A program made the translations under genes and the position numbers. A DNA stretch of 64,000 nt from Rhodocyclaceae bacterium. Lineage in GTDB: Bacteria; Pseudomonadota; Gammaproteobacteria; Burkholderiales; CAIKXV01. The stretch is from positions 84,378 to 148,377 of the forward strand of contig JADCHX010000012.1 in assembly GCA_020248265.1 (NCBI GenBank), given 5' to 3'. The notes beneath the pieces are model-generated. The model was not told where the DNA came from and did not search any database. It saw only the letters and a list, made by a program, of their open reading frames with translations. This document shows, one piece after another, positions 45,732-53,490 of the stretch. How positions within the stretch are numbered: position 1 is the first letter of the stretch; every line of letters starts with the position of its first letter.

Positions 45732-46169
45732 TCAGGGTGCCCGCTCCAGCAGTTCGATCACCCGCCGCGCGGGATCCACGCGCACCCGGTCTCCGGTGCG
45801 GATCACCGCCAGCGGATCCGGCGACCAGCCCTCGGTGATCGCGATGTCGGCAAAGATCGCGCCCTGCACCATGACCGGGTTCGTCACGCCGAAGACGAAC
45901 GCCTTCGGCGCGATACCCTTGCCCTTGATGTCATGAAACGCCCATCCGGCAGCAATGCCACCCTTGGCGGTCGGAAAGAACAGGACCTTGTCCCGGATGC
46001 TGACGCCTTCGAGCTTGTGGCCGGGCTTCGAGATCACCCCGGTCCAGCGGTCCAGGTCGTAGCGCGGGCTGAAGCCCTCGGTCGAGATCACCGCCTCGCC
46101 TTCGACGACTGGCCCGGCCGCACGGTCGACGGCGATGGTCAGCAGCACCGGCTTCACGCTTGCAGTCAT
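45732..46169 (-). CDS. Aconitase X small subunit (AcnX swivel domain, DUF126)
   Basis: A 145-residue swivelling domain of aconitase X (DUF126) with GEAVISTEGFSPRYDLDRWTG and ITEGWSPDPLAVIRTGDRV. It pairs with the catalytic subunit encoded just upstream; the two overlap as ATGA (46166-46169). In many bacteria the two halves are fused; here they are separate, as in type II AcnX. Known AcnX reactions are dehydrations of hydroxy acids such as cis-3-hydroxy-L-proline. Confidence 0.9.
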   Translation of the reverse strand: MTASVKPVLLTIAVDRAAGPVVEGEAVISTEGFSPRYDLDRWTGVISKPGHKLEGVSIRDKVLFFPTAKGGIAAGWAFHDIKGKGIAPKAFVFGVTNPVMVQGAIFADIAITEGWSPDPLAVIRTGDRVRVDPARRVIELLERAP

Positions 46170-47422
46170 TTCACGGCTCCGGTCAGGGCGGTCTCGATGC
46201 AGTCCTCGGTGCGGCGCAGGATCGTGTTGAAACGGTGCGCGGTGATCGTGTTCACCAGTTTTGCAGAGTTGGTCACCAGGCTGCTCCAGCCCATGCGCTG
46301 TTTCATCGGGGTCAGGTCCTGCAGGATGTAGAAGCAGACGCCTTCCAGCACGATACCGCCCGCAGCCTCGATCCGTTCGATGTAGCCCAGTTCGGAGGCA
46401 CTGCGCTTCATTGCGTTGCTGGTCGTCACGAAGAGCTTCGAACCCGGAGCGACCTTCTTTCCGTCCAGCAGTTCCGAGATGCGCTTGAGTTCGAACAACG
46501 ACAGTTGCGGCGCGGAGAACACCACCAGGTTGCAGCGGCCGTCCTTCACATCGTATCCGGCGTAGACCCGATCGATGTCCGCGCGGGTGATGCGCATGCG
46601 GTCTGTCGGCATGTTTCCCCCGAGCGCGGCCTCGACCGAGGGTGCTTCCGGCGTTACCCCGACCATGTGGAACATCGCATGCGAGCCATAGCTGGCAAGC
46701 GACGCACCCAGGTGCTTGAGCTCGTCCGCGGTCGGGGCTCGGCGCAGCGGCGTACCGCCCGGCCCGGAGAAAACCGGTACCGCGTAATAGCTCTGATGCG
46801 GCTCGCCGACGAGCCGCCCGATCGCGCCCCAGTCAGCGTGGTCTGTCGGATCGACGTCGAGCTCGACCGTGAAGTTGCCGCGCCGGACCGCATCGAGGTG
46901 GAAGCCGTACTCGGGGGTGCGGCCGGTGATCGCGCTGGCCAGTGCGGACGGACCGCCCTCGAAATTGGTGCGCGCACCGAACACCGAGTTGGCGTAGATC
47001 ACCGTTCCGGTGTCGCCCCAGGCCACGTGCTCGCCCAGGTGCGGCTGGTAAAGCGTCTGATAGTTGATGCAGGTGTCGGCGGTGATCACGTTCATCTGCC
47101 GCAGGTGCGCGATGATCTGCCGCTCCTTCTCGACTTCGTCCTCTACCTGCCCGAGTTGCTTCACATGGCCGAAGTCCACGCAGCGCGCATTGGTGGTGAT
47201 GCCCACCGCGCAGTGGGTGCCGGCCTCGGCCATCTGCTTCAGGCGCGACAGACCGGCGTCTCCCATTACCTCGATGTCGCCCATCATGTGGGCGTTGCTG
47301 ATCGGCACGAAGCGCTTCGCGCCGAAGAACGTACCGACCGCGACCTGGAAGTCGATCGCCTCCTTGACCGCCACGCCGCGCTCGCCGCGCTGCATCGCCT
47401 GCTCTTCGTCGTTCAGTTGCAT
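46166..47422 (-). CDS. Aconitase X catalytic subunit (DUF521)
   Basis: A 418-residue aconitase X large subunit. It contains candidate iron-sulfur cysteines in CVDFGHV, ADTCINYQ and EGVCFYI, and the family pattern YANSVFGARTNFEGGPSAL. A GGGGGG precedes ATG 47422. Characterised bacterial members dehydrate cis-3-hydroxy-L-proline, an archaeal member a mevalonate phosphate. Here there are no proline-catabolic neighbours; instead amidase, Gfo/Idh oxidoreductase and deacylase genes precede it, which points to a different hydroxy acid. Confidence 0.93.
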   Translation of the reverse strand: MQLNDEEQAMQRGERGVAVKEAIDFQVAVGTFFGAKRFVPISNAHMMGDIEVMGDAGLSRLKQMAEAGTHCAVGITTNARCVDFGHVKQLGQVEDEVEKERQIIAHLRQMNVITADTCINYQTLYQPHLGEHVAWGDTGTVIYANSVFGARTNFEGGPSALASAITGRTPEYGFHLDAVRRGNFTVELDVDPTDHADWGAIGRLVGEPHQSYYAVPVFSGPGGTPLRRAPTADELKHLGASLASYGSHAMFHMVGVTPEAPSVEAALGGNMPTDRMRITRADIDRVYAGYDVKDGRCNLVVFSAPQLSLFELKRISELLDGKKVAPGSKLFVTTSNAMKRSASELGYIERIEAAGGIVLEGVCFYILQDLTPMKQRMGWSSLVTNSAKLVNTITAHRFNTILRRTEDCIETALTGAVK

Positions 47423-47461
47423 GGCTTACCCCCCATGGTGCCGCGCGCAGAGTGCGAGCGG

Positions 47462-48475
47462 TCAGGACAGCTGCTGACTCTTGGCCGCCTCGGCCAACGC
47501 GAACGCCTGGGTGCCGGCGCTCACCGTGCCGCTGTAGCGCGAGAAGAACAGGAAGCCGTCGAACGGTGCCTTGATCTCTTCCAGCACCGCATAGCTGTAG
47601 AGGTCGATCACCCGACCGAGCAGCGTCCCTGCCGCGATCGGCCGCCCGATCTCCTCCGGCCGCTCGAACAGCGACTCCAGGTAGCCGCTGTTGTGCGGGC
47701 GCAGTTCGCGCCGCGCCACCAGGTCGAAGTGGATCTGCTTCACCGGCGGCACGGGTGCGTCGAACAGTCCCAGATGCGCCGCCAGGCGGTTGAGCCCGTC
47801 CATCGACTGTTTTGTGTAGGTGGCGGTGCTGTCCGGTCCGAGGAAGGTGCCACCGACCTCCGGGTTGCAACTGGGGATACCGCGCTTCGTGGTCACGTAG
47901 TGCGCGGAGGTGCCGCTCAGGTCATTCTCGTGCACGAACGGCTGGCCGAACGCGCGTGCCATCTCGAAGCAGCGCTGCTTCACCTCGGCCGGTGCCTTGC
48001 CGTTGTAGTCGACCCGCCCCTGTAGCCTTCCGCCGGTTCCGCCAGCGTGGAAATCGCAGTGGAAGTCGATGTGGTCGAGCACCTGCTCGGTAATGACCGC
48101 AGCGATCATCTGCGTCGTGTTGCCGCGGGCGTTGCCGGGGAATGCCTCGTGCAGGTCCGTGCGGCCATGCGGCTCGGGCGTAAGCCGCTGGCAGGCGGCC
48201 GTGGCCAGAGGGTTGGCCACCGACACCACCACGATACGGCCGCAGAGCTTCGAGGTATCGAAGCCCGCCAGCCACTGCCGGATCACCATCGTCGGCAAGA
48301 ACTCGTCGCCGTGCTGGTTGGTGATGATGCCCAGCGTCGGGCCGGCCTTCGCCCCGGTCACCACGTGCAACGGCACGGTGAGCTCGGCACCGTTGAGCAT
48401 GGTGGTCACGGGCAGGCGCCGGAAACTGCGGCCTTCGGGTTCGCTTGCCCAGGCGGGCGACGGTGCAGCGCTCAT
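47462..48475 (-). CDS. Succinylglutamate desuccinylase/DoeB-like deacylase
   Basis: A 337-residue zinc hydrolase of the AstE/aspartoacylase group. Zinc ligands are readable in NQHGDEF (His, Glu) and HCDFHAGG (His), and the C-terminal beta region has RPHNSGYLESLFERPEEIG. Relatives remove acyl groups from N-acylated amino acids (N-succinylglutamate, N-acetyl-diaminobutyrate, N-acetylaspartate). Its start overlaps the stop of the oxidoreductase gene as ATGA (48472-48475). Confidence 0.88.
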   Translation of the reverse strand: MSAAPSPAWASEPEGRSFRRLPVTTMLNGAELTVPLHVVTGAKAGPTLGIITNQHGDEFLPTMVIRQWLAGFDTSKLCGRIVVVSVANPLATAACQRLTPEPHGRTDLHEAFPGNARGNTTQMIAAVITEQVLDHIDFHCDFHAGGTGGRLQGRVDYNGKAPAEVKQRCFEMARAFGQPFVHENDLSGTSAHYVTTKRGIPSCNPEVGGTFLGPDSTATYTKQSMDGLNRLAAHLGLFDAPVPPVKQIHFDLVARRELRPHNSGYLESLFERPEEIGRPIAAGTLLGRVIDLYSYAVLEEIKAPFDGFLFFSRYSGTVSAGTQAFALAEAAKSQQLS

Positions 48476-49461
48476 TGTTCCACCTTCACCGGCAGGTCGG
48501 ACTCTATCGACTTCAGGATGGCCTCGAGGCCGCACACGCCGGCCACGATGTCCTCGACCGGCATCACGTAGGGCTGGCCAGCCTCGATCGCACGGGCGAA
48601 CGCCTCCAGTTCCAGCTTCTCGGTGCGCTCGGCGGTGAACTTGCGGACCTCGCGTGGCTGGTCGATCATCTGCAGCGTCATGTCCCAGGTCGGCAGGTGC
48701 TCGATCGCGCCGACCTCGACCATGCCCTTGGTGCCGAAGAACTGCATGCGCCAGCATTCGGCACTGGCCAGCACCATGCCCAGGTAGGCAGTGACGCCGC
48801 TGCGGAAGCGGTAGAGCACCGAGGTGGTGTCGTCGACGCCACGGTCGAGCACCTGGCGGAAGCTCTGCGCGTAGACCTGCTCGATCGGGCCAGCCAGGAA
48901 GATCATCGCGTCCATGTTGTGGACGCCGCGGCCGGTGAGGCCGCCGCCGGGGCTCTCGGTGCGATCGGGACGCCAATGGTCGGGCGCATAGCGGAACACG
49001 CTGGGCCCGTTGAAGTTGCCTTCGATGTGCAGCAGCTGGCCGAGCGTGCCGTCCTGGAACATGCGCCGGATCTCGAGCATCGCCGGCTGGAAGCGCCAGT
49101 TGAAGCCCAGCGACAGCGTGACCCCGCCCGCCTTGCAGGCCTCGATCGCGACCAGCGCGTCCTTCTTGTTCAGCGTGAACGGCTTCTCGACGAACACATG
49201 CTTGCCGGCCTTCGCGGCACGGGTGATCACGTCGACATGGCTCTTGTGCGGCGTGGTGATCACCACCGCGTCGACGTTCGGATCGTTCAGCACGGCATCG
49301 AGGTCGCCATGCAGCGCGAAGCCGTGCTCGTCCGCGAAGGCCTGTGCCTTGGCTGGGGTGCGCGTCGCGCCGGCGACGAACCGGATCCGGGTGCTGCCGC
49401 TGGCGCAGGTGACCATGTTCTGGCCCCAGCGGCCGAGGCCGATGATGGCGGCTCGTATCAT
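48472..49461 (-). CDS. Gfo/Idh/MocA-family oxidoreductase
   Basis: A 329-residue NAD(P)-dependent oxidoreductase with an N-terminal Rossmann fold (AIIGLGRWGQNM), the family motif EKPF containing the catalytic Lys, and GVHNMDAM with the substrate-site Asp. Ribosome site AAGGAA. Members oxidise or epimerise sugars and cyclic polyols; the substrate here may be a hydroxy group of the compound degraded by the operon. It lies 75 bases after the amidase gene. Confidence 0.9.
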   Translation of the reverse strand: MIRAAIIGLGRWGQNMVTCASGSTRIRFVAGATRTPAKAQAFADEHGFALHGDLDAVLNDPNVDAVVITTPHKSHVDVITRAAKAGKHVFVEKPFTLNKKDALVAIEACKAGGVTLSLGFNWRFQPAMLEIRRMFQDGTLGQLLHIEGNFNGPSVFRYAPDHWRPDRTESPGGGLTGRGVHNMDAMIFLAGPIEQVYAQSFRQVLDRGVDDTTSVLYRFRSGVTAYLGMVLASAECWRMQFFGTKGMVEVGAIEHLPTWDMTLQMIDQPREVRKFTAERTEKLELEAFARAIEAGQPYVMPVEDIVAGVCGLEAILKSIESDLPVKVEQ

Positions 49462-49536
49462 TTGCGTGTTTCCTTCAGGCGGGGCGGGCGCAGGCGCGCC
49501 CGGGATGGCGGAGACGTGTCGCGCGGACGTGGCTTG

Positions 49537-51222
49537 TCAACGGCGCGCGCGCGAAAGGATGGGGTCGGGGAACTGGAAGACGTTGGCTGGGGACTCCTCG
49601 AAGCCGTGGTCGCCCTTCAGACGAGCGACCATCTCGAGCGCGAACGGGGCAGCACGGTAGAGCAGGATGCGCTGCGAATCGTTCAACCGCAGCCCGGCCC
49701 GCTCGGCCATTGTGTCGCACAGCGCGCGCGTCTTCGCATCGGTGTCCGGGGCATCGGTCGGCACCGGGATCGCCGCCAGCGTCGGCTGTGCTGCGCCCGG
49801 CACGAGCGTCGGTTCGCGCCGATGGAAGTCGGTCGCCAGCTGGAATGCATGACCCACGCGCAGCACGGTGGATTCATCGAACGGGCGGCCGATCACCTGC
49901 ATGCCCAGCGGCAGGCCGCTGGCCGAGAAGCCGCTGCACACCACGAGCGCAGGACCGGCGGCGACGTTCGATGGCGTGAACAGGTTCGGCTTCTTCCAGA
50001 AGTTGAGCGGATCGTGGTGGTCCAGGCGCGGCGCCGCGCCCTGGCCGACGGTGAGCAGCACATCGTAGCGGTCGAACACCTCGGCCATCTGCGACACCGT
50101 GCGCCGGTGCTCGCGCGTGGCCCGGAAGTAGTCGCTGGCCGAGAAAAGGCAGGCCGGCAGCGCACGCTGAAGGAAGTCCCAGCCGAAGTCGCCTGGCCGC
50201 TCCTGCAGCGCCTTGAGGTGGATGGTGAAGATCTCGGTCTCGGCGATGATCACCTTGATGTCGAACGATTCCTTCAGCGGACGAACCCGTGCGTCCTCGA
50301 CGATCGCGCCCAGGCCGCGCAGCACGCCGATGGCATCGTCCAGCGCCGCCACCACGTCGGCCGGTGCCGGCTGGTCTTCTTCCCAGTAGTGGCGCAGCAC
50401 GCCGATGCGCACGCCCTTGAGGTCGGAGGTCAGTGCCGCCCGGTAGTCCGGGATACTGCAGCGCACGGAGCCGCTGTCGGCCGGATCGAACCCTGCGATC
50501 GCCTGCAGCAGGATGGCGCAATCCTCGACCGAGCGTGCCATCGGACCGCAATGGTCGAACGAGAACGAGTTCGGAATCACCCCGGCGCGCGACACCAGGC
50601 CGAACGTGGGCATCAGGCCGGATACGCCGCACCACGAAGCAGGGCCGCGAATCGAGCCACCGGTGTCCGAACCGAGCGCTGCCGGCACGAAGCCGGCAGC
50701 CAGGGCCGCCCCGGACCCGCTGCTCGAGCCGCCGGTGAAGCACGCGGTATTCCACGGATTGCGCGCTGGCGGCCAGGGCAGGTCGAACGACGGCCCGCCA
50801 TGCGCGAACTCATGCGTGGCCAGTTTCCCCAGCAGCGTCGCGCCCGCTTCATAGAGCTTGCGCGTCGTGGTCGAGTCCTGGGCGGGGATGCGATCGATGC
50901 ACACGCGCGAATGGCCAGAGGTGAGGATGCCGGCAGTGTCGTAGATGTCCTTCAGCGCGAAGGGCACGCCGTGCAGCGGACCCTTCCAGCGCCCGGCGGC
51001 GATATCGGCATCGGCGGCACGGGCCTGCTCGAGCGCCAGCGTGGAGGTGGGTGTGATGAACGCATTGATCTGTGGCTCGAGGGTATCGATGCGCTGCACC
51101 AGGGTCTGGGTGTATTCCACCGCGGACAGCCGCTTCGCCTGAATCAACGACGAGACTTCGGCGATCGACAGCCGATGCAGGGAGGACAGGGCCTGACTGG
51201 GCACGGTGGGAACTGAGGACAT
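49537..51222 (-). CDS. Amidase (amidase-signature family)
   Basis: A 561-residue amidase-signature enzyme. The Ser-cisSer-Lys triad is readable: Lys in FALKDIYDT, Ser in GGSSSGSGAAL and the nucleophile in GSDTGGSIRGPAS. ATG 51222 follows a GAGG ribosome site. It begins the amidase, oxidoreductase, deacylase, AcnX, Bug series, suggesting that the pathway starts by opening an amide bond. GatA-type activity is less likely because no gatB/gatC genes are near. Confidence 0.92.
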   Translation of the reverse strand: MSSVPTVPSQALSSLHRLSIAEVSSLIQAKRLSAVEYTQTLVQRIDTLEPQINAFITPTSTLALEQARAADADIAAGRWKGPLHGVPFALKDIYDTAGILTSGHSRVCIDRIPAQDSTTTRKLYEAGATLLGKLATHEFAHGGPSFDLPWPPARNPWNTACFTGGSSSGSGAALAAGFVPAALGSDTGGSIRGPASWCGVSGLMPTFGLVSRAGVIPNSFSFDHCGPMARSVEDCAILLQAIAGFDPADSGSVRCSIPDYRAALTSDLKGVRIGVLRHYWEEDQPAPADVVAALDDAIGVLRGLGAIVEDARVRPLKESFDIKVIIAETEIFTIHLKALQERPGDFGWDFLQRALPACLFSASDYFRATREHRRTVSQMAEVFDRYDVLLTVGQGAAPRLDHHDPLNFWKKPNLFTPSNVAAGPALVVCSGFSASGLPLGMQVIGRPFDESTVLRVGHAFQLATDFHRREPTLVPGAAQPTLAAIPVPTDAPDTDAKTRALCDTMAERAGLRLNDSQRILLYRAAPFALEMVARLKGDHGFEESPANVFQFPDPILSRARR

Positions 51223-51290
51223 GCGCACCTCGAGCGGATCGGAAAGGCGGATTATCCCGCGTCCGGGCAATGGCTGCTGGCGCGCTCGCC

Positions 51291-51887
51291 TCAGCAGCTT
51301 CCCGGCGGCGTCTCGTCGACCCGCTCAACCACGAAACGCTCGCCTGCCCAACGGTAGACGAGCGAGCGACGCCCGTTGTTGCGTACCTTCCCGGACGGGC
51401 AGGGTGCCCCCGCCACGGCAAACCAGCGCACCAGGCGACCGTTGATCAGTTCCAGCCGCAGCGGTCCGGTCATGCCGTTGAACACCGGGTCGTTCGAGCG
51501 CACCGCATGCTCGGTGGGCAGTTCCCGCACGCTGTCGGGATGCTGGTACTTGTAGACGCCGATCAGGTCGGCCGTGCCGTCCGTGGATTGACAGGTGGTG
51601 GCCTCCACCACGGCCTCCTCGGCATTGTCGCCGTCGAGGTCGGCGTAGCGTACGTTCATCGACAGCACGCGTCTGGATTGCACGCAGATCGCGGCCAGGC
51701 CGCGGATCCGCATCACATGGTGCGACAGACTGATCTTGCGAATGGTGCGGTCGAGCCCTTGCGCACTGGAGGCCCGCTCCACGCCGAATCCGGCCGCCAA
51801 GGCTGCCGGAGAGCCGGCGGGCAGCGGCACGAATGCCGCCGCCAGCAGCGCACCCGCCGCACACCGAGCGCGCAGGCCGCTCAACAT
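51291..51887 (-). CDS. Hypothetical exported protein
   Basis: A 198-residue protein with an N-terminal signal peptide (GALLAAAFVPLPAGSPAALAAG) and no recognised domain. The mature part has VRYADLDGDNAEEAVVE, a calcium-loop-like DxDxDN stretch, and several Cys residues. ATG 51887 lies 4 bases after the thiolase-like stop, so it is co-transcribed with the acyl-CoA cluster. Role unknown. Confidence 0.65.
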   Translation of the reverse strand: MLSGLRARCAAGALLAAAFVPLPAGSPAALAAGFGVERASSAQGLDRTIRKISLSHHVMRIRGLAAICVQSRRVLSMNVRYADLDGDNAEEAVVEATTCQSTDGTADLIGVYKYQHPDSVRELPTEHAVRSNDPVFNGMTGPLRLELINGRLVRWFAVAGAPCPSGKVRNNGRRSLVYRWAGERFVVERVDETPPGSC

Positions 51888-51891
51888 CGCG

Positions 51892-53052
51892 TCAGACCGT
51901 CGATGGGCCACCCAGGATGCAGGTGATCTGGCTCGACAGCACGCCGCCGTTGCCATGCACGATCGCCGTCTCGGCGCCCTTCACCTGGCGCGCGCCGCAC
52001 TCGCCGCGCAACTGGCGCACCGCCTCGATCAGGATGAAAAGGCCGTACATGCCGGGATGGCAGTAGGACAGCCCGCCGCCGTTGGTATCGACCGGCAGCT
52101 CGCCACCCGGCGCGATGCGTCCGCCCGACACGAAACGTCCGCCTTCGCCCTTCGGGCAGAACCCGAGATCCTCGAGGAACAGGATCGGCGTGATCGTGAA
52201 CGCGTCGTACAGTTCGACCACGTCGATGTCCTTCGGACCGAGCCCGGCCATCGCATACGCGCGCGGCCCGGACACCGCGGCGCCGGTGACTGTGAGATCG
52301 GCCATGTTGGCGATGCTGTTGTGCGAGATGCCCTCGCCATAGCCGATCGGGTATACCGGCTTCTTCTTCAGCGTCTTCGCACGCTCACCGGAGGTCATCA
52401 CGATCGCGCCGCCCCCATCGGTCACCAGGCAGCAGTCGCGCACCGACAGCGGATGGCTGACCATGCGCGAGGCCAGGACCTGCTCGACGGTCAGCGGCTC
52501 CTTTTCCCAGGCGGCCGGATTCATCAGCGCCCACTGGCGGGCAGCCACGGCGACCTCGGCGAGCTGCTCGCGCGTGGTGCCGTACTGGTGCATGTGGCGC
52601 GCCGCGGCCATCGCATATGCGGTCGGCGGCATGAACGGCTTGAACGGCGCCTCGTAGTAGTTGTACTCGCGCGGGCTGGCCGCCGCTCGCGATACGGAAC
52701 GCTGGGTGCTGCCGTAGGTGATCACCGCGACTTCGCACTGGCCGAGCTGGATGGCTGCCCAAGCGTGGGCGACATGGGCTTCGAAGGATGAGCCACCGAT
52801 CTGCGTATTGTCGTTCCAGGTCGGGTTCAGGCCGAGGTATTCCTTCAGCATCATCGTCGAGAACCGGGCCTGCGAAGTGGCGGCGAACAGCGCATCGACG
52901 TCGGACAGTTGCAGCCCGCAGTCGTCGAGCGCGCGCATGACGCCCTGTGCCATCAGGTCGATCGGGCTGGTATGGGGCGCCACCAGGCCCAGGTCGGATT
53001 CCGCCACGCCGACGATCGCGGCACTGCCTCGCTTCAACAGGTTCTGCATCAT
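51892..53052 (-). CDS. Thiolase-fold protein lacking both catalytic cysteines
   Basis: A 386-residue thiolase-superfamily protein, close in pattern to SCP-x/lipid-transfer-protein types. Where thiolases have the nucleophilic Cys it reads NTQIGGSSF, and the C-terminal Cys motif reads HGNGGVLSS, so both catalytic Cys are missing; the HPG motif (SYCHPGMYG) is kept. Known relatives in steroid degradation (Ltp2) are retro-aldolases that need a DUF35 partner, and the OB-fold gene overlapping its start (53049-53052) would fit that role. It may cleave rather than condense acyl-CoA. Confidence 0.87.
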   Translation of the reverse strand: MMQNLLKRGSAAIVGVAESDLGLVAPHTSPIDLMAQGVMRALDDCGLQLSDVDALFAATSQARFSTMMLKEYLGLNPTWNDNTQIGGSSFEAHVAHAWAAIQLGQCEVAVITYGSTQRSVSRAAASPREYNYYEAPFKPFMPPTAYAMAAARHMHQYGTTREQLAEVAVAARQWALMNPAAWEKEPLTVEQVLASRMVSHPLSVRDCCLVTDGGGAIVMTSGERAKTLKKKPVYPIGYGEGISHNSIANMADLTVTGAAVSGPRAYAMAGLGPKDIDVVELYDAFTITPILFLEDLGFCPKGEGGRFVSGGRIAPGGELPVDTNGGGLSYCHPGMYGLFILIEAVRQLRGECGARQVKGAETAIVHGNGGVLSSQITCILGGPSTV

Positions 53053-53432
53053 GCGCCCTCCACGGCGGTGAACACGGGGTAGGGTGGGTCTTCCGGCTTG
53101 TCGCCCGCATGCGCGCGGAATTTCACCCGCATGCCGATCTTCACGTCCTTCGCGCCGATGTCCTCGACCCGGCTCATCAGGCGGAAGCCCTCGTCCATGT
53201 CGATCAGCGCGACGTTGTACGGCTGACCGTCCTTCACGGGGATCCACGTGGTCGAATACACGGTGCCCAGACCCTTCGAGACTTTCCATTCGAGCGCACT
53301 GCCGCTGACCGGCGCGACCACGCGCGGGTAGAAGAACGCCTTGCCGTCGGCGGCGCTGTACTGGTAGGCGAACTCGCCCGCCTTCAGGTGCTCGATGAAC
53401 TTGCCGAGCGGGGATTGCTGCTTCAGGTCCAT
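53049..53432 (-). CDS. DUF35 OB-fold protein without zinc-ribbon cysteines
   Basis: A 127-residue protein of the OB-fold DUF35 type with RVVAPVSGSALEWKVSKGLG and VALIDMDEGFRLMSRVED. The N-terminal rubredoxin-like zinc ribbon usual for this family is present in outline but has no cysteines, so zinc cannot be bound there. It overlaps the thiolase-like gene by four bases. DUF35 proteins form complexes with thiolase-fold enzymes; a structural partner role is the simplest reading. Confidence 0.85.
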   Translation of the reverse strand: MDLKQQSPLGKFIEHLKAGEFAYQYSAADGKAFFYPRVVAPVSGSALEWKVSKGLGTVYSTTWIPVKDGQPYNVALIDMDEGFRLMSRVEDIGAKDVKIGMRVKFRAHAGDKPEDPPYPVFTAVEGA

Positions 53433-53490
53433 GGTCCGGTGGGTCCTCTCTGTTCGATGAAGGGTTCTTGCATGCGCGACAGGTCGGCGC

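Noticed and set aside
46160-48025. A 621-codon open frame antisense to the AcnX and deacylase genes
   Set aside because: Low-complexity, charged composition without a ribosome site; shadows real genes.
48445-51216. A 923-codon open frame antisense to the Gfo/Idh and amidase genes
   Set aside because: It is histidine-, arginine- and glycine-rich, has no recognisable domain, and mirrors well-supported genes. Long antisense frames are expected in high-GC coding DNA.
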